A stretch of DNA of 64,000 bases from Pleodorina starrii. Lineage: Eukaryota; Chlorophyta; Chlorophyceae; Chlamydomonadales; Volvocaceae. The notes below the pieces were generated by a model. The model made no database searches. It was not told the origin of the DNA and saw only the letters and a list, made by a program, of their open reading frames with translations. The stretch is taken from contig BRXU01000023.1 in NCBI GenBank assembly GCA_030267565.1, positions 1,401,001 to 1,465,000 of the forward strand, in the 5' to 3' direction. Below, piece after piece: positions 8,808-18,704 of the stretch. The position numbers and the translations under genes are program-made. Position 1 is the first letter of the stretch. Every line of letters starts with the position of its first letter.

Positions 8808-11800
8808 TCACTCCACTTCCCCTCCCCCTCCCTCCATACCCATCCCTGCGTGCTGCACACACTGAAAGTGGCCGTTGACCACCGCCAGGATGGGGTGGTC
8901 AGGCCCTACCCCCTCCCATCCCCGCCTTGGCACGTCTAGCTCCGCAAACCCCCGCACACGCTGCCAAAAATCTAGCGCTGCGCGCGCCTTGGCCACCTCG
9001 ACTGGGTCTGGGGCATCCGGGGCGGTGGGCGAGTTCCTGACTGCCCACAGCCCCACGCGCGCCCGTTCCATGGCCGTGAGCGCCGCCAGGCAGATCACGT
9101 CCCACACGCACTGCTGCACGCCTGGCGGTGGCTCCGCCAGCCACACGTTCGCCCGGGTGATGGGCCCGGGCACGTGGGCGGCGATCTGCTGCACCACCGT
9201 TTGCGCCACCGGGCACTCCCAGAAGTGGTGTGCGCGCGGCGAGCATGCGTGTGGGCCGGCTCCCCCGTACGCGCCGCACTTGCATTGTTCTGGTGCCGCT
9301 CCCCTGATGTGGCTGTTGCCGGGAAGCGGCACGCCGTCCTGTGCCAACCGCCAGAGTGTCTCAAAGTGTTCGCGCTCCCATTTGATGGGCCACATTCGCC
9401 GGAGCATTGCCAGTACGCCTGCTGCTGGCGCCACTTCGGCGGCGGCTGGCTGATGTCCCGGCGGGTGGGCTCCTGCTGCCGCTGCCGCCGCTGCGGGCTG
9501 CTCCCGGGCTTCCCGCTCGTAGGCTGCGTGCAGGCGGGCCCGGCGCTCCGTTACCGGCTGCATCTGCAGTAGGGTGGCTTGGCGGACGGAGAGGTCGCGC
9601 AGCTTGGTGCTGAGTGACCCCCCAAACCGCCAGCCCACCCGCCCCACGAACCGAGCTCGTATCGTCTCCTCCGTATCCAGCCCTGCCGCGCGTTCCGGGT
9701 GCGCCAGCACCGTCGCTGCTGCTGCACGCCATTCCGGGCTAATATCCGCCGTGAGGCGGTTGATGGCGTCGATGGTCGTCGTCCGCCTGAAGCCTGTCAG
9801 GTCGCTGGGGTCAAGGTTGGCTGTTACCCAAGCCTCCCACTCGCCAGCTGCTCGCGGGGTGGATGCGGCGGCCTGCGTCACCCTCATTAGGTCACCCACC
9901 GTGCGCAACGCCCTGCATGCCGCCAGACGCCTGTGGCGGCTCTCTAGTCCTGGCCTAGGAAGCGGGTTGGGAGCCATGTCCCTGTCCTCCTCCTCAGGCG
10001 CGAAGTCTGGATCTGCCGCCTGCGCGTCCGCTGCATCCCCCGCTTCCGCTGCCCCGCTGGTCGGTTGCGCACCGTTCGGCAAAAGGGGGTTGCCCCAAAG
10101 CGGGATATTAAGGCACCAGTCCCCGGCGGCCGGCAGCGGCGTCGTGTCAACATCTTGCACGGGGGGGAGGTAGCTGAGGGCGACGAGGAGTGTCGTGACG
10201 TCTGCGGGCAGGGGGTCTGTTCCTGGGTGGGGCATCCCTCCCTGCGCCACACCCGTGGTGAGCACGGATCCGGGGCTCAGCAGCGGGTGGTAGCCACGGA
10301 GCAGCTGGGCGAACGTTCGTACCGACGAGTGGGCGTTGTCTGCTGGCTGGCTGGCGGTCCGGGCGAGCTTGGCCGCCTTCACCGCCTCCCGTGCGCGGGT
10401 GTGCAGGGTGAGCGGCAGCAGCCCGCATCCACCGTCTCGCGCCGCGCCCCACATGAGCTGCCCTGGGAGGCCGGTGAGGCGCTGACATGGCTGCATGGGG
10501 CTGACCCTGCGGTCGCCTGCCTGTGCTGCCCATCTCTCCACCTGGCGGGCCTCTTCCCCCCCTCCTCGGCCGCCGTGCTCCCAGTGGTACGTCCTGATCT
10601 GTAAGGCGTATGCCGATATGAGGTTGCAGCTGCTGAACACCGACAGCCGAAGTCTGGTGACGCGGTGCATCCGCTTGCGGATCTCCTCCCCGGCGCGGTG
10701 CCAGTTGGATTGCTGGCCTGTTGGGTTATTTGAGAAGCCAGCTCCGAGCGCAGTCGCGGCAGGCACCAGGCGCAGGCCCTGGATGTTTGGCACTGCGGGC
10801 GCATGGGCTGGTGCTGGCGCTTGCGGCGGGCCTGGTGCTGGTGGCGGCGGCGCGGGCGGTGGGAGCTGGGCGCCGGCTTCCGGCGGGCCTGGCGGCTGCT
10901 GAGGTGGGGGCTGCTGGGGTGGCTGCTGCGGCTGTGCCGGCAGGTGGCCAACTCTCAGGAGCTCCACTTTGTCACGGTTTAGCCGCTGTCCGGTGGCCTG
11001 CGCAAACGTCTCCGTGGCGTCGAGGAAGGCTTGGACGGTGTGGTCGCCCTCCAGGAACACCTCTCCGTCGTCCGCAAACTGCACCGCCGTGGTTAGCTCG
11101 GCATCGGCTGGGTCCAGGCGAATGCCCAGTCCCTTGCGTTGTAGCCATGACAGCAGCGCTTGCGCGACGAAGAGGTAGAGCAGCGGGGCGAGCGGGCAGC
11201 CTTGTCGGACGCCCGCCGCCATGCTGACCGGCTCTGACTGCCTCCCCCCCACCAGCGCCCGGGCCTGCGTGTCCGCCAGCAGCGTCTGTACCCACTTTCG
11301 GAGCTGTTCGGACGCGCCCAGCTCCGCCATCGCTGCCACTAGAAAGTCCCGGTGGACCGTATCGTAGGCTTTGGCAAAGTCGAGGAAGGCGACCAGCGCG
11401 TTGCGTCCCTGGCGTCGGAGGAGGTGGGGAAGGTAGCGGAGGGTGAAGATGCTGGCGCCAATGTGTCGCCCCGGGAGGAAGGCCGTTTGCTCCGCAGAGA
11501 TCGCGGCATTCAGGGCGGGGCCAAGCCTATTTGCCATGACTTTGGCGAGGATGCGGTAGTCCGTGTTGAGCAGGGTGATGGGGCGGTAGTTGCCTGGCTG
11601 TGTGGGGTCGCCCTTTTTATAGAGCACCTTGATGATGCCCTCGGTGAACCGCGCGGGCATGTTGCCTGTGGTGCCGATGGCGGTGTATAGGTCAGCCAGG
11701 AGGGGGGCGAACTGCCGCTGGAAGGCCCGGTAGAGCTCCGCGGGCAGGCCATCCCACCCCGGCGCTTTTCCACGCGGCGTGGCCTTGAGAGCCGCGGCCA

Positions 11801-13385
11801 CCTCGGTGCTGCCCACTTGGGCCCGGCCGACTGGGTCTTCCGGGTCTGCCGGCAGTCGCAGCGGGTGGTCTCGGAGGGCCTCCAGGACCTGGGCCTGCGC
11901 CTGCTGCTTCACCGATGCCGGCAGCTCGGCCTCCGATGGCAGGGCGCTGACGTCCTGCCAGAAGTTGGCGATGATCTGCGGCAGTCGCCTGGCGTCGCTG
12001 ACCAGCTGGCCCGTGCGGGGGTCGCGCAGCATGGAGGGGCCGGGGCCGCCCCCGTTGCCGCCATCGCTCTGTTCCCGGATGAGGGCGGTGAGGGCCCGGG
12101 AGGGGCGCTCGCCTTCACTGATCCGGTTCCGCCGGGCGTCCCGGGCCGCCTCGTTGGCCGCGGCCCGCATGCCCTTCTGCACTGCCACCTGCGCCTCCAC
12201 TGCCGCCGCCAGCCGTTCCTCGTTGGAGGGGTCGGCGTCCAGGGCGCTGGCGGCTTCCTGTGCTGCCGCCGCTAGCTGTTGCACGCTGGCGGCTGGCCGG
12301 ACGCGGCGTGTTTGTGCTTCTCGGTTGAGCCGGGCCACCTGGGCTGTGAGCCGGCGTTTGAACGCCGGCCACCAGTCCAGCACGGCCTGCTGCGGGTGCT
12401 CACCGCCGGTGGGGGCCGCTCCCACTTCCTCGTCTAGCCAGTCGCCCAGGCTGCGTTTCAGGTCCGCATGCGCTAGGCAGTGGAGGCGGATGCGGCGCGG
12501 GAGATTGGTGTTGGGGGGCGGTTGGCGGGCTGCGATGTGGGCGATGGCGAGCCGATGGTCAGACGGCGAGGTGACGTTGATGTACGCTTTCGCGAGGTAT
12601 GGGCAGGCCGCCTCAGGCAGGTAGATGCGGTCCAGGCGGGAGCCCCCAGGCCGCGGTCCCCGGTATAGGTACGTGAACTCACGGCGCTGGGGGTGCAGCG
12701 TGCGAAAGCTGTCCACCATCCCTGCGTCCGCCGCCGCCTCCTGCAGCTGCATGGATGGGGCCGCGTCTGCTGCGCGCAGGTCCGGGCTGGGGCAGTCCAG
12801 GGCCGGATTCTCCACAAAGTTGAAATCGCCGCACCACAGCAGTACCGAGCCATCTGCCGCCGCATCTGAGGCGGCGGGGGCCAGGCCTGCCTGACACAGC
12901 TGTTGCCGCAGGCCCGCGGCGCCATCCCTCCCGGCCTGTGGGAAGTAAACGCTGCAGACCCGCACATGATGTCCGCCCCACTGAAATCTGCACTCCGTGA
13001 GCCACCCCGCGGGCACGCCGGCGGGCGCGGGGAGGGCCTCGATGGCGCGGGGGGGAAGGAGGTTTGCACGGACGAGGATCGCCACGCCCGCGGTGTGTTG
13101 GCTGTTTGAGTACGAGTGCGCTGCTATGGTCCAGCCCGGCTGGTGGAGCCGGTCGGCGGCGGCCGTTAGGGCCGCCTCCAGTGCGCTCCGGTCCGGGTCC
13201 CCGGTGTGGTGAGTCTCCTGCAGACACACCACGTCGAGCTGGAGCTGGGCCCAAAGCTGCATCGCCGCTTCGAAGCGCGCTGCGGCGCGCGCCTCCCACA
13301 CACGCAAGCCTCCCATGTTATGGGACGCCACTCGCAGTGGCCGGGTTATTTGGGCCCGACCTCCCTGACCCCTTGCTGCTCTCAT
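8808..13385 (-). CDS. LINE ORF2: endonuclease-reverse transcriptase polyprotein
   Basis: 1,525 codons. Residues about 15-285 form an APE/EEP endonuclease: SHN near 21-23, QET at 56-58, GDFNF at 186-190, SRLDRIY at 249-255 and SDH at 275-277. The reverse transcriptase spans about 520-810, with YRPITLLN (600-607), catalytic Asp in FLDFAKAYDTV (D669), GVRQGCPLAP (725-734) and FADD (770-773). A Pro/Gln-rich linker (about 815-870) follows. Near the C-terminus is a Cys/His cluster, CKCG at 1368 with C1381, H1386/H1387 and C1391, as in L1 ORF2 zinc-knuckle regions. No RNase H motif was seen. All key residues are present. The start ATG overlaps the ORF1 stop (ATGA at 13385-13382), suggesting coupled translation. 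It makes and primes cDNA at a nicked target (target-primed reverse transcription). Confidence 0.9.
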   Translation of the reverse strand: MRAARGQGGRAQITRPLRVASHNMGGLRVWEARAAARFEAAMQLWAQLQLDVVCLQETHHTGDPDRSALEAALTAAADRLHQPGWTIAAHSYSNSQHTAGVAILVRANLLPPRAIEALPAPAGVPAGWLTECRFQWGGHHVRVCSVYFPQAGRDGAAGLRQQLCQAGLAPAASDAAADGSVLLWCGDFNFVENPALDCPSPDLRAADAAPSMQLQEAAADAGMVDSFRTLHPQRREFTYLYRGPRPGGSRLDRIYLPEAACPYLAKAYINVTSPSDHRLAIAHIAARQPPPNTNLPRRIRLHCLAHADLKRSLGDWLDEEVGAAPTGGEHPQQAVLDWWPAFKRRLTAQVARLNREAQTRRVRPAASVQQLAAAAQEAASALDADPSNEERLAAAVEAQVAVQKGMRAAANEAARDARRNRISEGERPSRALTALIREQSDGGNGGGPGPSMLRDPRTGQLVSDARRLPQIIANFWQDVSALPSEAELPASVKQQAQAQVLEALRDHPLRLPADPEDPVGRAQVGSTEVAAALKATPRGKAPGWDGLPAELYRAFQRQFAPLLADLYTAIGTTGNMPARFTEGIIKVLYKKGDPTQPGNYRPITLLNTDYRILAKVMANRLGPALNAAISAEQTAFLPGRHIGASIFTLRYLPHLLRRQGRNALVAFLDFAKAYDTVHRDFLVAAMAELGASEQLRKWVQTLLADTQARALVGGRQSEPVSMAAGVRQGCPLAPLLYLFVAQALLSWLQRKGLGIRLDPADAELTTAVQFADDGEVFLEGDHTVQAFLDATETFAQATGQRLNRDKVELLRVGHLPAQPQQPPQQPPPQQPPGPPEAGAQLPPPAPPPPAPGPPQAPAPAHAPAVPNIQGLRLVPAATALGAGFSNNPTGQQSNWHRAGEEIRKRMHRVTRLRLSVFSSCNLISAYALQIRTYHWEHGGRGGGEEARQVERWAAQAGDRRVSPMQPCQRLTGLPGQLMWGAARDGGCGLLPLTLHTRAREAVKAAKLARTASQPADNAHSSVRTFAQLLRGYHPLLSPGSVLTTGVAQGGMPHPGTDPLPADVTTLLVALSYLPPVQDVDTTPLPAAGDWCLNIPLWGNPLLPNGAQPTSGAAEAGDAADAQAADPDFAPEEEDRDMAPNPLPRPGLESRHRRLAACRALRTVGDLMRVTQAAASTPRAAGEWEAWVTANLDPSDLTGFRRTTTIDAINRLTADISPEWRAAAATVLAHPERAAGLDTEETIRARFVGRVGWRFGGSLSTKLRDLSVRQATLLQMQPVTERRARLHAAYEREAREQPAAAAAAAGAHPPGHQPAAAEVAPAAGVLAMLRRMWPIKWEREHFETLWRLAQDGVPLPGNSHIRGAAPEQCKCGAYGGAGPHACSPRAHHFWECPVAQTVVQQIAAHVPGPITRANVWLAEPPPGVQQCVWDVICLAALTAMERARVGLWAVRNSPTAPDAPDPVEVAKARAALDFWQRVRGFAELDVPRRGWEGVGPDHPILAVVNGHFQCVQHAGMGMEGGGGEVE

Positions 13386-15634
13386 TGCTGTGGAGCCAGC
13401 GGCGTTGCCGCCGCCGGGGCCTGGGGGGGTTGGTCTGCGTCAGTCTGGGCGCCGTCTTGGCTGGCCTGGGATAGCCGTAGCTCCAGGCTGAATGCACGCA
13501 GGCTGGCCGCGGGGGTGCTGGCACTGCTGCGCTGGGAGGGGCTAAGGCTGCATGTGTGCGCCTGACGGGCGGCCGAGGCGGGGGTTCTGTCCACTGCCGG
13601 CTTCCGGCGCGTGCTGGCGGATTTTTCGCGCATGGCGTCTCCGACTGTGCTTCTCACCCTGGCACTCCGACCCCGCAGCCGGAGCACGACTGCTGCGTCC
13701 GATTCGCCCGCTTTGCGCGTCCATCCGCCGCCACCTTTTGCCTGGCGGGCATCAGCTCTGGCCAGGATCTCCGCGTCCGTCAGGTCCGCGATGCAGCGGC
13801 CCTGGCTGGGTCGTTTCCTGGCTGAGGCCTCCTCTGGGCTCGTCTCGCACGGTGAGCGCTGCCGCCCCCGCTCTTTCTGCGCACTGGCGCTGGGGTCAGC
13901 AGGCGTCATCGCCGTCGGCGTCTCAGTGGCGGCGAGCCCCGTAGGGCAGCTGCCTCCTGCCCCAGGTGTACGCTGGGTTTGCCGTGGCGTTCTCCGGGGT
14001 GCCGCCGGCGTCAACTGCTGCTGCTGCGGCTGCCGCTGCTGAGGCGGCTGCTGTGGCTGACCGACGGCTGGTTCCGCTGCGATGGCAGCATGCTCCTCGG
14101 CCGAGTCCGCATTGGCGGGCGCCGCAGCCTGCTCCTCCTGCTGGTGTTGCCGCGCGTCGGCTGGGCCTGCCGTGGTGGCTGCCTGGACTGCGGCCTCGTG
14201 TGCTAGGGCCGCCGTGTTGGCAGGGCCTTCGGGTGTGCCGGCCGTAGCAGTCGCGTCCGCGGCGGCGGCGCGCTCCGCGGCGGCGGCGCGCTCCGCGGCG
14301 GCGGCGCGCTCCGCGGCGGCGGCACGCTCTGCGGCGGCTGCACGCTCCGCGGCGGCGGCACGCTCCGCGGCGGCGGCACGCTCCGCGGCGGCGGCACGCT
14401 CCGCGGCGGCGGCGCGCTCCGCGGCTGCGGCACGTTCCGCGGCGGCGGCACGTTCCGCGGCGGCGGCGCGCTCCGCGGCGGCTGCTGTCCGCCGTTCGAG
14501 CCCCAGCTGCTCCTTCAGCGCTGCCTGCTGGGCCCGGGTTTCCCGGTCGTTTTGTTCCCGGATCTCCTCGGTCCGCCGGGCCAGGGCGGTCGCCGCGTCA
14601 TCCGCGCCCAGTTGTTGGGCGGTCCCGGCTACCTGTGTGGTTGCCGGTGCTGCGGGGGTCGTCCTTTGTGGCGCGGTCGTATCTGCCGCTCGGGCTGCCG
14701 CCGCTGGCCGGGGGTCCACGGGGTGTTCCGCCTGCGGTGCTGTGGCCCGACCGGTGGGTTGGGCACGTGCCCGCGCCTCGGCCTCCAAGCGGACCAGGTG
14801 ATGCGCCCAGTGCAGGTCCTGGGCAGCGTGCCACTGGCGCGCCTGTCTGTCGGCAGCCAATACGCGTGTGCTGGGCGGTGGCGCGCGCGGAATTGTGATG
14901 TCCAAGCGTTGCCACCACTGCTGCTGCGCCTTGAGGGTGTATGCCCCTTGCTGGCTGGGTGCGGGCTGGGCGGGGACGTCCAGCGAGTCCGGCAGGGGTG
15001 CTGCCGACGCTTTCAGGGTAGCCAGCACGCGATGTGTGTGGTCACAGCGTCGGACCCACACGATCGTGTCCACCGACCGGCCGTATGCGGCCATGAGCAC
15101 CTTTTTGCATCCCTCGGGGTCCTGGATGCTGTCCGGGATTCCGTGGATCCAATATTGCTGGAAGGCCACTTTATTGGCTTCCAGAGCGCGCACTTTGATG
15201 GGGACCGATTCGAGGCTGCCGGGCTCCAACGGGATTTGGCCCAGGTCCAGGGTGCCGTCGGGCGCCAATGAGGCCGCGAGGCAGGCCAGGGAGCCGGTCG
15301 GGGCAGCCACCTTGATCTTCACGGCGACCGGGCCCGCGTCGACTGGGTCCATTCTTCTCCGGTACGTTAGTACCTTCGTAATGGCGACCCGTTTTCCGTC
15401 GCCAGGCTGCGCTGCGGCGATCCGTTTGTGTAGGGCCATGGCCGGGGTTCCATAATGGAACCAAACGCCACAGTCCCGCTGGTTGCTGCCAGCTGGGAAT
15501 TCTGCTTCAAAAATTATGGTTTCATAGCCGCGGTCGGTTGAGCTGGAAGCCTCACCGCCGCGGTTCGCGCTAGTCGCAGCTGTAGCCGCGTGGACCGCGT
15601 CAACGGTCCTCCTCGAGCCCCGATACCGGCTCAT
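13382..15634 (-). CDS. LINE ORF1: putative nucleic-acid-binding protein
   Basis: 750 codons starting MSRYRGSRRTV at 15634. The N-terminal 250 residues are mixed; about 160-207 (YWIHGIPDS to VLATL) resemble a small alpha/beta RNA-binding fold as in other LINE ORF1 proteins, but this is only a visual impression. Residues about 260-380 are Ala/Gln/Arg-rich. At about 384-455 the hexapeptide AAAAER is repeated twelve times and should form a long charged alpha-helix. The C-terminal part is low-complexity (Gln/Pro/Ala) with basic clusters. No CCHC knuckle was seen. ORF1 proteins of L1-type elements coat the RNA and assist strand transfer; that role is inferred from position. The stop codon overlaps the ORF2 start. 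Confidence 0.8.
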   Translation of the reverse strand: MSRYRGSRRTVDAVHAATAATSANRGGEASSSTDRGYETIIFEAEFPAGSNQRDCGVWFHYGTPAMALHKRIAAAQPGDGKRVAITKVLTYRRRMDPVDAGPVAVKIKVAAPTGSLACLAASLAPDGTLDLGQIPLEPGSLESVPIKVRALEANKVAFQQYWIHGIPDSIQDPEGCKKVLMAAYGRSVDTIVWVRRCDHTHRVLATLKASAAPLPDSLDVPAQPAPSQQGAYTLKAQQQWWQRLDITIPRAPPPSTRVLAADRQARQWHAAQDLHWAHHLVRLEAEARARAQPTGRATAPQAEHPVDPRPAAAARAADTTAPQRTTPAAPATTQVAGTAQQLGADDAATALARRTEEIREQNDRETRAQQAALKEQLGLERRTAAAAERAAAAERAAAAERAAAAERAAAAERAAAAERAAAAERAAAAERAAAAERAAAAERAAAAERAAAAERAAAADATATAGTPEGPANTAALAHEAAVQAATTAGPADARQHQQEEQAAAPANADSAEEHAAIAAEPAVGQPQQPPQQRQPQQQQLTPAAPRRTPRQTQRTPGAGGSCPTGLAATETPTAMTPADPSASAQKERGRQRSPCETSPEEASARKRPSQGRCIADLTDAEILARADARQAKGGGGWTRKAGESDAAVVLRLRGRSARVRSTVGDAMREKSASTRRKPAVDRTPASAARQAHTCSLSPSQRSSASTPAASLRAFSLELRLSQASQDGAQTDADQPPQAPAAATPLAPQQ
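14250..14485 (-). repeat. 18-bp repeat inside ORF1 coding AAAAER x12
   Basis: Twelve 18-bp units (plus strand GCGGCGGCGCGCTCCGCG type). Differences between units are third-position or otherwise silent (CGCTCC, CGCTCT, CGTTCC), so all units encode the same hexapeptide. Frame is preserved throughout. Confidence 0.9.
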
Positions 15635-15761
15635 TTTCGAGCCGTAGAAGAGCTAGGATATTACAAGCAAATAAAGGACAAAAAGAAACAACGTTGAGAA
15701 GAAAGGTCAGGAATTTTGTCAACTGGACAAATGGACATTTGGTCTGGTGTTGGTGCGAGGT

Positions 15762-15762
<1 letters not shown>
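15635..15762 (-). other. LINE 5' UTR
   Basis: About 128 bp of lower GC content than the ORFs, between the (AAGT)n tract and the ORF1 start. It is T- and A-rich on the minus strand. Any internal promoter would have to lie here; I see no clear motif. The exact 5' end is uncertain because the flank is a simple repeat. Confidence 0.5.
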
Positions 15763-15853
<91 letters not shown>

Positions 15854-15862
15854 TGTGTGTGT
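15763..15862. repeat. (AAGT)n followed by (GT)n
   Basis: About fourteen AAGT units (15763-15820), then GT repeats with one GA interruption (15821-15862). It separates the 5' end of the intact LINE from the tail of SINE copy C; the GT part is that SINE's (AC)n tail. Confidence 0.9.
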
Positions 15863-16478
15863 AACTGTTACATATCTGCCGGGCCGACACTGGCCGGGGG
15901 CGCTAACCCGCCCACATACGGGAGACCGCCGAAGCACTCCTCTGTTGAGGAGGGGCGTACCACCTTGTCCGCACACTGCACCGGGAAGTGCTAACCGCTG
16001 CGCCGTAATCGTCACAGGACAGCGTCCACCTGATTGTCCATGTGCCAGCTAAGCTAGCCCCAGGCGCCTACTGTCCTCAGTCCACCGAACGCATGCTCTA
16101 CAGCTGCGTAATCAACCAGGGCACTCACACCGGTGCCATTACCACCTCCTATATCCTTCGGAAGCCTGCCGCCGCCCGATCTTAGTTATCCAACCACCAC
16201 CTGCTATGCAGTCTGGTCCAGGCCCTATGCAGACTCATTCCTCCACCACTGCTCTGCGGCAGCGTTGTAGTCTTCTTGAAGGCATCCCACTCCAGCCGCC
16301 CCGCGCACCAGAGGACACCATTGTCTCCAGCCTTCGACACCCCGATCTCTTTCACCCGGGGGACCAGCGGTGGGGTACGATCCCACGTCTTCCGGGTAAG
16401 TTAGTGCCGACTATGGGGATCGAACTCCAGACCCGCCGGTTACTAACCCGGTGCTCTACCAACTTGAGCTACGCCGGT
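15863..16478 (-). mobile_element. tRNA-derived SINE, copy C
   Basis: Third copy of the same SINE, a few percent different from copy B (for example TTCACCCGGG against TTCAACCGGG). The tRNA-like head is at about 16478-16403. The junction with the adjacent LINE fragment across 16479-16491 has the same sequence as the copy B-LINE junction at 7988-7998, apart from GT number. Confidence 0.8.
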
Positions 16479-16491
16479 TGTGTGTGTGTGT

Positions 16492-18544
16492 CGTTACAGT
16501 ATCTGACCGGGCCCTGACGCTGGCCAGGGGCTGCTAACCCAGCCCCGACGGAAAGACCGCCTAAGCACTCTCCCCCTTGCGGTGGGAGAAGGGCGTGAGG
16601 GGCCGCTACCCCCTCCTGCTCGACGCAGAGCTGGCTGCGTCGTATACCCCATATACGGGTGTACGGCGCAGCGGCTCCCCAAAAGCTTGAGCTCACAGCC
16701 TGCCTTATACGGCAGCTGGGCCCTTCGTCCGCACAAACAGCAGTCGCGCCGGCGCACTACGCGGCGCCCGCGCTGTCCTGCCCGCCCTGAAGTCCTTGCA
16801 GCGCCGGGGCGCCCGGCCGGCCTGCTACCGGCTGGCGGTGCTCCTCTAGGCGCGAAAACAAAGAGCTGAGAACCTGCCCCGAGCTTGGTCCGGCTCGTGG
16901 GCGGTCAGCACCAAAGGAGAACCCAAGACAGCGCGCGCCCTACCCCTACTACTACTCCTACTACGACGGCCCCGGAGAGGCCGGGGGGTGGCCCCTAGAG
17001 GCCGAGCTCCAGAGCGCCGCTTGGCCTCGACGCGGCAGGAGGTCGGGAGCGGGCCTTGCGGCAGCGGGCTAGGTGACGGAGCTATAGTTCGCACTAGGCG
17101 GCACCTCGCCAACTCGCCTCACTCTCGCTATACCCGCTCCCTAAAGCCTCCCTCGCCTACAAAAGGCAGCCCGCGGCGGTCTCTGCACCCTAAGTCCTCT
17201 CGGACCCAAAGGAGCCCCCCCACCTCCCCTCCTCTCACGCCTCCCTGCCTCGACGCCCTAAGTTCCCTCCCTCACCCCTAAAGCCCCTTCATCCCCTCAC
17301 TCCACGACCCCTCCCTCTCCCTCCATACCCATCCCTGCGTGCTGCACACACTGAAAGTGGCCGTTGACCACCGCCAGGATGGGATGGTCAGGCCCTACCC
17401 CCTCCCATCCCCGCCTTGGCACGTCTAGCTCCGCAAACCCCCGCACACGCTGCCAAAAATCTAGCGCTGCGCGCGCCTTGGCCACCTCGACTGGGTCTGG
17501 GGCATCCGGGGCGGTAGGCGAGTTCCTGACTGCCCACAGCCCCACGCGCGCCCGTTCCATGGCCGTGAGTGCCGCCAGGCAGATCACGTCCCACACGCAC
17601 TGCTGCACGCCTGGCGGTGGCTCCGCCAGCCACACGTTTGCCCGGGTGATGGGCCCGGGCACGTGGGCGGCGATCTGCTGCACCACCGCTTGCGCCACCG
17701 GGCACTCCCAGAAGTGGTGTACACGCGGCGAGCATGCGTGTGGGCCGGCTCCCCCGTACGCGCCGCACTTGCATTGTTCTGGTGCCGCTCCCCTGATGTG
17801 GCTGTTGCCGGGGAGCGGCACGCCGTCCTGTGCCAACCGCCAGAGCGTCTCAAAGTGTTCGCGCTCCCATTTGATGGGCCACATTCGCCGGAGCATTGCC
17901 AGTACGCCTGCTGCTGGCGCCACTTCGGCGGCGGCTGGCTGATGTCCCGGCGGGTGGGCTCCTGCTGTTGCTGCTGCCGCTGCGGGTTGCTCCCGGGCTT
18001 CCCGCTCGTAGGCTGCGTGCAGGCGGGCTCGGCGCTCCGTTACTGGCTGCATCTGCAGTTGAGTGGCTTGGCGGACGGAGAGGTCGCGCAGCTTGATGCT
18101 GAGTGACCCCCCAAACCGCCAGCCCACCCGCCTCACGAACCGAGCTCGTATCGTCTCCTCCGTATCCAGCCCTGTCGCGCGTTCCGGGTGCGCCAGCACC
18201 GTCGCTGCTGCTGCACGCCATTCCGGGCTAATATCCGCCGTGAGGCGGTTGATGGCGTCGATGGTCGTCGTCCGCCTGAAGCCTGTCGGGTCGCTGGGGT
18301 CAAGGTTGGCTGTTACCCAGGCCTCCCACTCGCCAGCTGCTCGCGGGGCGGATGCGGCGGCCTGCGTCACCCTCATTAGGTCACCCACCGTGCGCAACGC
18401 CCTGCATGCCGCCAGACGCCTGTGGCGGCTCTCTAGTCCTGGCCTAGGAAGCGGGTTGGGAGCCATGTCCCTGTCCTCCTCCTCAGGCGCGAAGTCTGGA
18501 TCTGCCGCCTGCGCGTCCGCTGCATCCCCCGCTTCCGCTGCCCC
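16492..18544 (-). mobile_element. 5'-truncated second copy of the LINE
   Basis: About 2.05 kb corresponding to 7999-10054 of the intact LINE, with scattered substitutions and small indels. Homology stops at 18544 in a CCCC shared with the start of the 21-bp minisatellite. Loss of the 5' part is typical of incomplete target-primed reverse transcription. Confidence 0.85.
17297..18544 (-). pseudogene. LINE ORF2 C-terminal remnant
   Basis: The last 415 or so codons of ORF2 remain open, including the CKCG...HHFWEC zinc-knuckle-like cluster, but the endonuclease and reverse transcriptase are absent. The lack of internal stops suggests a recent copy. No start codon in native context remains, so it is not expected to be functional. 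Confidence 0.85.
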
Positions 18545-18704
18545 ACGGGTTTAGACCCACGTGCCAGACCCGTAGACCCACAGACCAGCCCCGTAGATCC
18601 ACGGGCCAGACCCGTAGACCCACGTGCCAGACCCGTAGACCCACGTGCCAGATCCGTAGACCCACGGGCCAGCCCCGTAGACCCACGGGCCAGACCCGTA
18701 GACC

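Larger units (their letters stand above)
7999..15762 (-). mobile_element. L1-clade LINE, apparently full length and intact
   Basis: A roughly 7.8-kb non-LTR retrotransposon on the minus strand: short 5' UTR (15762-15635), ORF1 (15634-13382), ORF2 (13385-8808), a roughly 0.8-kb 3' UTR, and an (AC)n tail. Both ORFs are open over their whole length. ORF2 has an apurinic-type endonuclease and a reverse transcriptase with FADD, typical of L1-clade elements. No target-site duplication could be defined because simple repeats abut both ends. A 5'-truncated relative lies at 16492-18544. With both ORFs intact it may have been active recently. Confidence 0.85.

Noticed and set aside
11779..12624. Plus-strand frames of 100-280 codons over the LINE (for example 11779-12624, 14082-14801)
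   Set aside because: They are antisense shadows of ORF1 and ORF2, whose catalytic motifs on the minus strand are unambiguous.
18544..18560. Plant-type telomere motif GGGTTTA at the LINE/minisatellite border
   Set aside because: Only a single occurrence; similar GGGTTAAACCC variants occur inside the array and are explained by unit mutation.
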